The translations under genes and the position numbers were made by a program. A stretch of 64,000 bases of DNA from Ciborinia camelliae (lineage: Eukaryota > Ascomycota > Leotiomycetes > Helotiales > Sclerotiniaceae). The stretch covers positions 243,821 through 307,820 of the forward strand of contig JANPYM010000013.1 of NCBI GenBank assembly GCA_025890175.1, written 5' to 3'. Below, one piece after another: positions 1-10,465 of this stretch (position 1 is its first letter; the number at the start of each line of letters is the position of its first letter). The notes under the pieces are model-generated. The model had not been told where the DNA came from. It made no database searches and worked only from the letters and a program-made list of their open reading frames with translations.

Positions 1-710
1 CCCCTACTCCCCCTACTCCTTCCTCCACTTACAAAATGTTTCCTACTTCCACTCTCACCACTCTCACTACTCCCGTTACTCCCACCATCCCTACTACTCC
101 TCCTACCCCTACCCCTACTACCCCTACTACTAATCACCTCACTAGCCAAACTCGAGATCCACGAGACGGTATCCCGTTCCCAGGTACTCAAACTCGCCAA
201 ACAGCTCCCACCGCCCCTCTCGCGATCCACCCTGCCGATTTTCCATCTGCGCAAGAGTCTCCTCAGAGCCCCCATCGGTTCACACAGGTAGAAGATGCCC
301 ATGTCGTCAAACAGCGTGATCCATTCCACATTGCACAGTTCGAGGAGGGGTTTGCACAGCATGAGGATCCCGAGATCGTCGAGGAAATTGAGGAATTCGA
401 GAGCGAGGGGTGGGGTGTCTTGGGTCGAGATTAATGTGGATGCGCGGGAGAAAGTGGCGGGGGAGGAGGTCGCGTGGGGAGGAGAAGGGGGAAGACGGGC
501 GGGGGCGGATGGAAGGGTTGTGGTGGAGGGAAAGGCCGCCGAGGAGCGAGTGCCCGATGCTGGTTTGGTGGATGTATTATGAGTAGAGTGGGATGGAGCA
601 CGTGAATGATGGCTTCGATGGGATCGATGTTGGGTTTGACTAGCGAGTTGAGGTTTTGCTAATGAATCGACGCTAAGATTGCCGGATGGAGAACGGAGAG
701 TTGATGCCAT
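1..710 (-). CDS. Hypothetical protein, 5' part (runs off window start)
   Basis: An open frame starts at the ATG at 710-708 and stays open for all 236 codons to the window edge. Residues 1-110 are Ser/Thr/Pro-rich and low in complexity. A more ordered stretch of about 60 residues follows (begins LEFLNFLDDLGILMLCKPLL), with regular hydrophobics, acidic pairs and several Cys. After it comes an Arg/Ser/Gly-rich tail. A GTAAGT at 32-27 could be a 5' splice site, so the last codons seen may be intronic. I do not recognise the family. The opposite-strand frame at 36-434 is a Thr/Pro shadow of the Ser/Arg tail. The even spread of complex residues in the middle supports the minus strand as the coding one. 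Confidence 0.6.
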   Translation of the reverse strand, partial: MASTLRSPSGNLSVDSLAKPQLASQTQHRSHRSHHSRAPSHSTHNTSTKPASGTRSSAAFPSTTTLPSAPARLPPSPPHATSSPATFSRASTLISTQDTPPLALEFLNFLDDLGILMLCKPLLELCNVEWITLFDDMGIFYLCEPMGALRRLLRRWKIGRVDRERGGGSCLASLSTWERDTVSWISSLASEVISSRGSRGRGRRSSRDGGSNGSSESGESGSRKHFVSGGRSRGSR

Positions 711-3037
711 GGAAGGATTACGGTTGGAGGTATTATGATGGGTCCGTGTACGTGTTCGTCTACGTTCGCGTTCACGTTCTGGGTGGAGATGGAGTGATGG
801 TGGAGGTGACATGATGCTTGGCTAAAGCTTGGAAGTTTGAGGTATGATGGTATCGAATGGTTTGTCTTGTCAAGGTGCTGTATGTAAGGAAGATCGTTGT
901 TGCGTTGTGGATTGGATCTGAACAGTACCGGTGAACGGGTTGTGATTGAACTGAAAAGGTATGATGAAGTGGCCACGCAGTAAAATTGAATAAAACAGAT
1001 AAAAATATGCAAGTCGAATCAAACGTAGGCAAGTATGTAACCAAGCACTGGCAACAAGCAAGTAGAAAGACTGAAGTGAAGGAAAATGGATAAATAAATA
1101 AATCTATCAACTCAAATGCATGCAAAACAATACTCGAATGAAAATTAATAGAGTGAAGAAAAGGAGAACTTTCTCGACCTTTAAAAACTCGAGAAACTAT
1201 ATATTACTCCTCGACCGCCACAATTGAAAATTTTAATGTTACCATCGCAAAACTCCCTCATCTCTATCACTTTTTCAAGACGAGGGATCCAAAACCAAGA
1301 CATTGAGGATCTAATTAGAAGGTCAAGGAAACGTCACTATTCACCGTTCGTTTCGTTTGATTCCTATGAGGTGTATCTCTGCCCAAAACGGTTGTGGCTC
1401 TTCCTCCCAATTTGCTCAATTCTGTTACCGGTGACTTCGCTGGCAATCTGACCCCCCTCTAGACTTTTCCATTTATGAACATACCCACCTTGTGCACGGC
1501 TATGTCGAGTAAACCTTTTCGCCTCATCTGTTCTCATTTGATGGATTTTCTCGTTCATCAAATCATGGATTGTTCACCGAACAAATGGGATATAAAATAT
1601 GGAGATGAAGAATTTGAAATGATTGGCGACACGTTTTGTAGATTTGAGACTCAGAGTCTCAGTGGGAGGTAAAATATCGTGTACCTATCGGATTTTCTTC
1701 CTATTTGAAGCGAGATGTACCCAGGCATTCTTACAGGTTTGGGAAGAGAAGAATGGAGAAGACTTCTAGGTAGAGAAGGAATATCGAAGTTTATGGAAAA
1801 GATGGGCCAATAATCTGATCTTCCAGAAAACATATGAATGGCCTAATGTTTCGTGACGTGTCAGGGGTTTTTTTGGGTATAATTTGGGTCGGTAGAAAGA
1901 AGCCAAGAGAGAGCCTTGAAAATCATTTTTGCCTCTTTTCGTTCTTCGTTCTTCGTTCTTTTCTTCTTTCGCTAATTTATTTAGGGTTAGGGGTTGAAGT
2001 TGCATGATTAGATATGGGGAAATAGAATTAATGAATTTATTATTTAAGATTTGATATCTGGAGATGATTAAAGGAGATCTTCCGGTAGGTAGATATTGGT
2101 AGAGTAGCATTGATTAGTTTAAAAGATTTCTTGTCTTGTGATGAGGAGAAAAAGGAGGAGAGGAAAAGGAGGGAAGGAGAAGGTAAAGGAAGAGGAGGAC
2201 AAGGCGAAGAACATAAAAACTTTTATCGTATTTGGCAAGGTAAATCAACGGACCGAACCGGAATTAGCTCTTAAACCAATCAACATAACACATTTGATAG
2301 ATAATGGCCGAAAGGAGTACCGGAATCATAATGATATTTATGTTCATGAGTATTAATACCCAAATATTATTTGCATAGGCATATATATATATAGATTTAT
2401 CTACTGTATCATTTTTTGAGATAAAAGTGCAAGGACAACACATAATTCAAACAAATACCAAGGTACGTATGGTAAGGCTGATAGATATAAGACTTTACAC
2501 CGGTATTTACTCAGATCAGATGAAAAGATCAAAGATCAAAGATCGGATCAGATAGAAAAGAAAGAAGAAGAAAAACGTTTTGGGTGAATATCAAGTGGAT
2601 CGTGCCCTCCGTCATGCTACTCATTAGCACCTGACGATCAATCATCACATTACAAGATTAATTTGATCAGCTTGCCGATGACAATAATTACCTACCCGAC
2701 TTATTACTTACTATCTTTCTTGACTCAAAACTTCCTTTCTTTCTTACATTTTACATCACATCAATCCAATTCATTCTTTCATCAAATATATCACATCGAA
2801 ATTCCCACTCACTGAGTCGTAGCCTTATTACACTACAACTCACCTGCACTCAGTTTTTCGACTTTCAAACTTTCAAATCACAGCCTTCCTTTACTTTCAT
2901 CTCAAATAAATTTGAGTCAAATTCAAGTCAATTTCAACAATTAAATTAAAAATAAATACCTAATTAAACAATCATATGTCAACTTAACCACAAACCATCC
3001 TACCAATTCTTTCCCTCCTGCCATAAGTGCTTTCGAG
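711..3037. other. Intergenic, divergent promoters
   Basis: This holds the upstream regions of the minus gene ending at 710 and the plus gene at 3038. Short tandem patches occur (cttcgtt units near 1936-1960, gatcaaa units near 2525-2550). A pyrimidine-rich leader (cttcctttctttc) lies at about 2725-2900, typical of filamentous-fungal promoters. The short frames here have no recognisable protein character. I see no RNA gene. Confidence 0.5.
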
Positions 3038-4656
3038 ATGGCACATCTAATTCGATTACCACCCTCTCATTCAGGTTCTTCAGTAACTTCACCAATGTCC
3101 ATCCAACAACAACATCTCGGTCCAGGTCCAACCGCCTACTTCCCTCCTTCAAATACCTCCTCTCCTGCACAATATGGACAACGCTCACCTCCCAGCGGCG
3201 GTCCAACTCCTCCTCTTACTCGATCCGCTTCCGCAGAAAATACGGCCGCTCAGTTAATCGAAGACTTTAGAAAATATGCACAAAAATTAAGAGATCAATA
3301 TGAAAGCGAGATAGCCCATATCACGGCAGATAGACAACGAGCAATGGAGGTTATCGAAGGGGAACGAGCCCACATTGCGGCAGATAGAAAACGAGCAATG
3401 GAAGTGATCGCAGAAGAACGAGAATTATGGGATAAAGAAAGAGGGCTGCTAGTTGCTCGAATTAGAGATCTCGAGGCGAAATTGGCTTCCAAAGGGGAAA
3501 CGGTACCACCAGTCGGAGTATTCAATTTGGAATTGGCAAACATAGGTTTCAACCCAGCTGGCGTATCGAATATTAAAGGACATGCAAAAGCAAATTTGTC
3601 TCCAGCAGGAAGTGGAAGTACAGAATCGAAGAAATCGTCTCATGGTCATCCAGAAATTAAACAAGAGTCAGGAAGAAATGCAGATGGATCCCCATTTTAC
3701 GCACCAGCACCAAAAAACCCGACGAGAACATTTTCAACAGACTCAGATACTTTGAGAGTTGAAGATATTCATGCGCCAGGACCAACAATCATTCAAGTTA
3801 CTCAGGAATTAACTCCATCCGATTTTGTTGGATCCTCTCAACATGTCTCACCAGAAGTTTCAGTTCCAAACCACTCCGGTGTACATTGGGAAGCCGAATC
3901 AGATATCATCGGCGGTAGCAGTATAGATATATCACGAATCGCTCCAGATCTCGAAGGTGTACCCATCAGAGCCAGTGCCGTGGACCCAGTCTTCGTCGCC
4001 CAAGTCCTAAGTCCCAGATCTTCGAGTCCAGGATCAAGTCCAAGTAACAAACCACCGGGAAGAGATGTTGGTTTGTCTCTAGGAAAAGCACATTTGGAAC
4101 CGGAGAGTAAGAGATTAACAATGTATGCGGGTCATACACCTAATCATTCCATTTCACGGTTTGCGGATTTGGTTTCCGGAGAAGATGAGACGCCTAGGGG
4201 CTTCGATGGAACTTTTGATCGGAATTCACTTGTGCCAATTCCGGATGAGAATGGGGTTGAGAGATGTGCGCTTGATAGACTACAACCAGATGACGATGAA
4301 GAAGAAGTCCACGATCGCCCTTTAACGGGTCAATTAGGCCTCACGAATGTTCCAGCCCGAGATGAAACGTTCCTCGAAGCACTTGGGAAGAGATTAGAGG
4401 AAGTGAAGAATTCAAGACCAGCTAGCAAAGACACGAGTCCAAGTGCGAGTGTGGGTAGTCTAAGCCCGGTTTTGGAGATGAAGAGACCGGGGGGTAGGGG
4501 TATTGGTGGTGGGGTGAGGATGGGAGGGGAATGGAGGGGGAAGGAAAACAATGTGCGGATGAGGAGAGGGATTATGAGGATCAGGATGAAGCCATGGACG
4601 TCACGTTGAAGTTGAAACCGAGTTTGAATTTTGGGAGACCGATGGGATTTAGATGA
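3038..4656 (+). CDS. Hypothetical coiled-coil protein with apparent C-terminal frameshift
   Basis: Starts at ATG 3038 after a pyrimidine-rich leader. The uninterrupted frame gives 523 residues to 4609. Residues 1-65 are Pro/Ser-rich. Residues about 70-155 form a charged helical/coiled-coil segment with two near-identical blocks (HITADRQRAMEVIEGER and HIAADRKRAMEVIAEER). The rest is Ser/Pro-rich and acidic, likely disordered. The last 30 residues in this frame are an odd Arg/Met-rich string. In the frame codon-aligned to 4501, an acidic segment followed by a tidy end (LKLKPSLNFGRPMGFR, stop 4654-4656) reads on naturally. One extra G in the G-run at 4511-4514 would join them into 539 residues. 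I take 4656 as the likely true end. Either a sequencing error or a real mutation is possible. Function is unknown. Confidence 0.65.
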
Positions 4657-6300
4657 TTGGGATATTGGTCATCGGGTCTTGTCCATCAGCGTTTTCTTCT
4701 CTTTTTTTTGTCTTTACCTCACTCGTTGGAGATGCATTCGATTTTATTCGATTATGAATGAGGAGCGAGAGTGCATTTGCATGGTAGCATGGTAGCATGG
4801 ATGGAGGAACGGATGAACGGTGTGATTTGATTTCAGGAGTCTCGAAAATTGGAAATTTACTCTTTCCTTTTTTTTCTCTTCTCTTTTCTTCTCTTTCTTT
4901 CTTTCAGTCGGCTCGCTTGGCTGGTTGGCTTGGACTTGCTCGCCGGGGTAGAATACCATTCATTGATCATGTCATGTCATGTCATGTCATGTCAGGTACT
5001 GATCAAGCTCATGTTCGAAATTTGGATGGCGGGAATGATTTCTTCGCATCGTATCGCATCGCATCGTATCGCATCGCATCGCATCGTATCACACTCTACT
5101 CAACTCTACTCTAAAATAAAGTAGGGAGCATGTCATGGATGGAAAATTATGGATGGATGGATGGATGGATTGGATGGATGGGATTGGATGGGATGGATGG
5201 GATTGGATGGCATGGGATGGGATGAAATGGAAGGTTGCATGCAGCATAGCATCTAAATGGATGGACGGAGGGAAATGGAAATGGAAATGGAAATGGAAAG
5301 ATACCCCTCCCCTCTCCTCTCCTCTTCTCGTTTTACAAGATACGAGTGTCACCTATTTCTTTTATCATATCATATCGTATCATATCGAGTTGTATGATAT
5401 CGAGTTGTATGATTCGCATCGATGAGATGGGAAGAGTTGAGATGAGATGAGTTGGGGTGAGATGAGAGAAGGGGTGAGAGAAGATAGGATAGGATAGGAT
5501 AAAAACGAAACGAAACGAAACGAAAGGAAACGAAACGATATAGCGATTGGAACTTTGAACTTTGAGTAGCGGTATGGATATGCGTAGCGGTATGTGTAGT
5601 GGTATGGATGGATGCATGGATATGGATGGATGGGTGGATTGCGTATCAGAATACCGATCTAGATACCTAGATACCTGTGTTTGGAATTGGAATTGGAATT
5701 GGGATTGGGTATAGCGTAGGAAAAAGGCACAGCAGAGCATAGGAAGCGTAGGAAGCGAGCATAGGAAGCGTAGCATAGGAAGAAGACAGAGCAGATGTAG
5801 CGTAGAAAAAAGGCACAGCAGAGCATAGGAAGCGAGCATAGCAGGCATAGCATAGCGCAATACAAATCCATACACACACATACACACACATACACACACA
5901 TACATGTACACACACATTTTCACATTCATTTTCACGCCCACATTTTCCAAAAAAAAAAAAAAAAAATCAAATTAAATAAAAAATAAAATAAAATATTAAA
6001 TATAAAAATGCATCCACCGACCGATCCCAGGACATGCATGTCATGTCATGACATGTTATGCCATCCCATTCCGCTCTAATTTGTCGCCATCCATCCGTAA
6101 ACGATTATAAATGAAACGCCACGCCACGACACGCCGATAGAAGATAGAATGTAGACGATAGAAGATAGAATAGCTCTTCCCTCTCATCCATATAACCATC
6201 CATCTTATCCTATCCACGCATAAGCGACCATGTAGATACAAGCACAAGCTTTCATTTCCGGTCTCCTCAACCCCCACCCCCCGCAAAAGTTAGAGTTAGA
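4657..6300. repeat. Microsatellite-rich intergenic region
   Basis: This tract lies between two convergent genes. It contains, in order, catgt units (4970-4995), atcgc/atcgt units (5045-5092), atgg/ggatg units (5130-5225), aaatgg units (5272-5300), atatc units (5362-5410), aacga units (5500-5540), a tatcgta/gcatag mix, ca/tacaca units (5870-5912) and an A-run near 5949. Within it, a roughly 35-bp block (gcgtaggaaaaaggcacagc start) at about 5713 recurs near 5799. Frames crossing it (for example 5333-5950 minus) are repeat translations, not genes. Confidence 0.75.
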
Positions 6301-7922
6301 CTAAACCAGTTTACAATAATTAGCCGGAAAGCTGCCCTGCACGCCTCTCAACTCGCCATCCCACCAATCATCCGTGCTCCCCGTCTTTTTCGTAACTCGA
6401 ATCCGATCACCCTCTCTAAAACTCAAATCTCCCGCCCCTTGCCCCTCAAAACTATAGAGCGCCAAGACGAAAATCGCACCGTGGGATGATCCGAGTCTTT
6501 TGGGTGGGGGAGGAGGGGGCTTTTTCTTGCCAATTGCCGAGTTGACGGCGACGCCTTCGTTGGTGGAACCTCGTTGGAAATAATCTATCGAAGGGCCGGC
6601 CGGGGTGTAGGAGGAGTGGGTGGAGACGGGGGTTAAATGGTTGGAGTAGTCTGTGCTAGGCGCCTGGAGAGAGGATTCAGAGTAGTCTGTGCTGGGGGCT
6701 GGGGCGGGAGGTGAGAAGACGGGGACGGTATGCGCGGAAGCAATGCGAGGGCGTGAGGCGGAACGGATAGGGGGTGGACGATCGGGTTTTGGGGACCGGG
6801 CTTCGGAATATGTGGTTGAGATGCTTGGGTTAGGTGATGGGTCGCGATTAGTGCTCAAGGATTGGTTTGAGGGGCGACGGGAGAAACCATTGCGGACATT
6901 GAGCCCGGTTACGGATTTGGGATTTGCATTTTCGTCGCCAACATTCATGGGTTGATGGACGGCTTTACCGCGTCGTATGCAATCTATGAGTTCGACTTCC
7001 TGTTTTATTGGAAAGTAGTCGCTGTTCCAGACTGCGATTACATCTTCCATTGGGGGTGGAGGTGAGGGGAAACCCACATCTTCGCAGTAGTTGTGTAGTG
7101 CTGTGTAATATTGGGCGAGGAGGGTATTTTGGATCATTATTTGTACTCCGAGTAGATGTGGTAGAATTGAAAAGGCTGCGGCGATTATCGGTGGTAATGT
7201 CTCTCGAAGATGAGCATCTGCATCTTTGAACGCCTAGAATGGTATTAGAAAGGGATTCGTACATATAATATTCAAGAACCTACCTCTGCTGCTCTGCTTT
7301 GATCCTCTTCAGCTTTTGCTAGAGCTGCATTCTCTCGATCGGTTCTCCTCATCTTCGCAGAACCTTTATTGACTTTGTCTATGTATCTCTCCCAATCCAA
7401 TCTTTTATTCTCTCGTTTCTTAATCGTCTTCCGAATAGGTTGTAAGAAGTCTCTTGCCTCACTGGCCGGTTTTGTAACTCGCGAATCCATCATCATAACC
7501 TCTTCCAATAAATCAGTTTTCAGTTCCGTATATGTTTCCTTTAATTTTATAGTTCGGGCCATCTGTTGTCGAGGAGTGATTGCTGGATTGTCTCGATGGG
7601 CATCACTGGTGCCTACGATGGGCTGATATAATTCTTCGAAACTCGATGCTGTGTTCAACTGAGTGGAAAGTATAGATACCCAGGCGTCTCTCCATGCTTT
7701 AGAAGCTTCAATTATCTGGTCACACATGTTAGGAGCGTTTTATCTGGTGAAGCAGCACAGATCTGGAACTCGGCTGATCTCATGGCGCGAAATTTTTAGG
7801 CAACTTACCATATTGAGCATCTTATTCGCATCTTCATAATCGTTCAAAAGTACGGATACCTTGGCGGTATCCCCAGGACCTTTATGCCTGATCTTACCAA
7901 TCTGTCGGTGCATAGAATTCAT
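6301..7922 (-). CDS. BAR-like/SH3 domain protein
   Basis: Three exons: 7922-7809, 7715-7284, 7233-6301 (GTAAGT...CAG and GTAGGT...TAG introns, both phase 0), giving 492 residues. The N-terminal 240 residues are highly helical and charged, begin MNSMHRQIGKIRHKGPGD, and fit the BAR/AH-like fold of the fungal SH3-domain signalling proteins. A Ser/Pro-rich linker follows and includes a poly-Pro patch (KKKPPPPPPKR), a possible SH3 ligand. The final 55 residues are a clear SH3 domain (ALYSFEGQGAGDLSF, DDWWDGEL, GSFPANYCKLV). Expected role: membrane-curvature or actin/endocytosis scaffold, related to but distinct from the Rvs161/Rvs167 pair. The family call is secure for SH3 and inferred for the BAR-like part. 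Confidence 0.85.
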
Positions 7923-9033
7923 GGTTGGTGAATGGTGAAAGATTGTATCAATTAGATAGTAGTTGGTGTATGTTGTTTTAGTTCTCCCCTACAAGAAGAG
8001 GAGTGAAAGGGGATGATTCCACGTTGTTGATTTTTCAATGATTGGGAAGGGAAGGGAAGTTGTTGATGTTTTAAAAAGTAGGGACAGCTGTCAATAAATC
8101 AATTGATAATAAGTTTTCCAACATTCAAACACAGCCTCATTGATAGATTAAAGAAAGTTGATTGGAGTATCCTATCTCTAACAATGATTTATTATTTGAA
8201 GTTGTATTGTAGGATTTTATTTGAAAGCTAGTAGGTACGGAATACGAGTAAGGTTACAGTACTGAAACTCAACCTGGTCGGTTCGCGGGGTTCATGATGA
8301 AGAGGCGGATGGCCAGTGCCTCCTTTAGCAAAACCAATTTCCCGACTTCGAGAGTTTTTTATTACTTCGTTGCCCAGAAATTCTATTGAATGAACCTTAT
8401 GGTATGTTTTACGTTATGATGCAACTTGGCTGTATCAAGGAATCTTCTCCAACCCATGTGAATGATACCCATGTTACTAACAGCTTCGATGTTCAATCTG
8501 TACCTATCTCTAAGGTAGATATCAAGCAAGGTCCAACTTGTATTACCTGAACGTCGAATAGAAATTCCGATTTCAGTCAGGCCTGCTAACTATAAAAGCG
8601 GCTTTCTATATTTCCTGTTTTAAGAGGAATGAGCCTCTAGATCACGTCAGATATGTAATATCTTCTCTCCTTTACTCACAATTATATGTGGCAAGAATAG
8701 ATCACATGGAATTCGTACGCTTTGGTAAAGTCTCTTTCGAAACAAGATAGAAAACGACTCGAGCATAACACATGAACTATACATATCGAGTAATCTGGAA
8801 CGGCCCGTCACACCTCGAAAGGTCTAGTGGATAATCGATTAGGGGATTAGGGGGCTGTCATTATGTAAGTTAGTGGATGTCACTGTCACGGATCTATCAG
8901 ACTGGTGGATTGACAACGTTTATATTATTTAAGACTAGTAGATATTCTACATCTTCTACATCGAACTGCCTTGATCCATTTATTCACCCGTTCTTACATA
9001 TTCCATATTGGTATATGACCAACAATATATCGA
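7923..9033. other. Intergenic, no gene seen
   Basis: Upstream region of the SH3 gene and downstream region of the cutinase gene; both neighbours are on the minus strand. I find no open frame with coding character, no RNA gene and no clear repeats. Overall AT-rich. Confidence 0.5.
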
Positions 9034-9879
9034 TTATGCGTCCAACATAGTCTGCACCCAGGCAGCAGCGGTAGTATCCCAATTTTGAGGATATACAAGA
9101 TGAGCCGTGAGATTGGTCCCACTAGCGCATACTGGATCCTCAACATTGCAGTAGTCTGCAATCTTTGAAGCATATTGCTTCTCAATAATAGAAATCTGAG
9201 AGGCAGTTCTTGGGTATTTCTAGGTGAGGGTCAGTGTTTTCTATGGTTATAATTAGAAACCTAGGCTGCGATATGCTTCGATTCCATCATCAGGACTTAC
9301 GCCAGTTACATTGTTGTTGCCAACGTCAAAACTCTCATTGGGAATGTGTCGTGGATCACCATATAAGACTAATGCTGTCATGCGGGCCCCAACGCTCGAA
9401 CTAATGGGAAGTGATCCATTGCCGGCACCGAGAATCTCATTACCACCTCCACCAGCTAACATATCCCCAATAACCATGGCACCCTAACATATTAGCCTAG
9501 ATGTTACATCTCATGAATTGAGATTAGCACCTACTTGAGAGTAGGCGAGGATAACAATTTTCGAGTCTTCGCAAGATTCGATATAAGCAGTAAACTGGCT
9601 CTTGGCACCAACAAGCCCTTCAGCATAGCTATTAGTGGAAGTCTCGTCCGTGGCGGGATAGATGACGCTTTCATAGTCACTTCCTGGATTGGCATCGGTA
9701 ATCAATTCGGCCAATGTTTCCAGACTACCTGGATAACTCTCAGTCGTTCCACGGGCTATGATCAAATGAATTGGGGCACATGATGTGCTGTTAACCAGAG
9801 CTTGGGATTCATGTGTTGCAGTAGCAGTTGCGAACGCTGGTAGGAGTAGCAGAAGAGATGAGGCGGAAAGGGTTAACAT
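9034..9879 (-). CDS. Secreted cutinase / acetylxylan esterase (CE5)
   Basis: Three exons: 9879-9535, 9483-9301, 9219-9034; 237 residues. The second intron starts at GTAAGT inside what looks like open frame; using it restores the frame from ...NVTG to KYPRTASQ. A signal peptide is evident (MLTLSASSLLLLLPAFATAT). The mature part begins at CAPIHLIIARGTTE, as in cutinase-fold esterases. The nucleophile elbow is AYSQG with Ser114, split by intron 1. The partners are Asp204 in VEDPVC and His216 in TAHLVY, giving the Ser-Asp-His triad, and the Cys residues are placed for disulfides. Role: extracellular hydrolysis of cutin-type or acetylated plant-wall polymers. I cannot separate cutinase from acetylxylan esterase by eye. 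The neighbours are unrelated. Confidence 0.9.
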
Positions 9880-10465
9880 GACGAAAGCTTAGATGAAGGA
9901 TGAAGACTTAAGTGACTAGCTAAGGCATTTTCTGAGGGAACTTATGATCTTAAATACATCCGTGGCGGCATCCCAAAGATAGCACTCACAATCCGAGAAC
10001 TCGGTGCCGAAATGAAGATATCACCAGGTGCCTGTACCTTTTTTAGCTTACTATCAGTTAAAGACTCGTGATTTATATGTGGTTTGATTAAGTGCAATCA
10101 AAATGAATCCATGCAATCGACCATGCACATAGAGACTTCGTCGATCATCAAGAAGATGACAACCAATCCTCTCCCTCTCCATCATCCTCGAGTACCAATC
10201 AACATAATGCATAATGAGTATGCTTATCGTGAAGCTGGTTTATCAGCACGTGATAGGGCGGGAAGTCGGTCGCGCGTCATCACCAGGTTTCGCGTCACGT
10301 ATACTTTCGGAAACAATAAAGTCCAAGTTTAACTCCAACGCAATGGAATGAAAGGCGATTCTAGTCCATAGATGCCTAACTAATCACTAACAATCCTCAT
10401 GTTGCCATGCGTTACTCCGATCATTTCTTCACATCTTAAAATTGACTGCCTCCACCAGCGTCACT
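9880..10465. other. Divergent intergenic region
   Basis: Shared upstream space of the esterase (minus) and the DUF2439 gene (plus). No TATA box or repeat stands out. The frame at 10084-10332 has no coding character. Confidence 0.45.

Noticed and set aside
36..434. Plus-strand 132-codon Thr/Pro-rich frame
   Set aside because: Complement of the Ser/Arg-rich part of a better minus-strand gene; no splice or domain support.
5333..5950. Minus-strand 205-codon frame rich in Tyr/Cys/Leu
   Set aside because: Translation of microsatellites; no non-repetitive coding segment.
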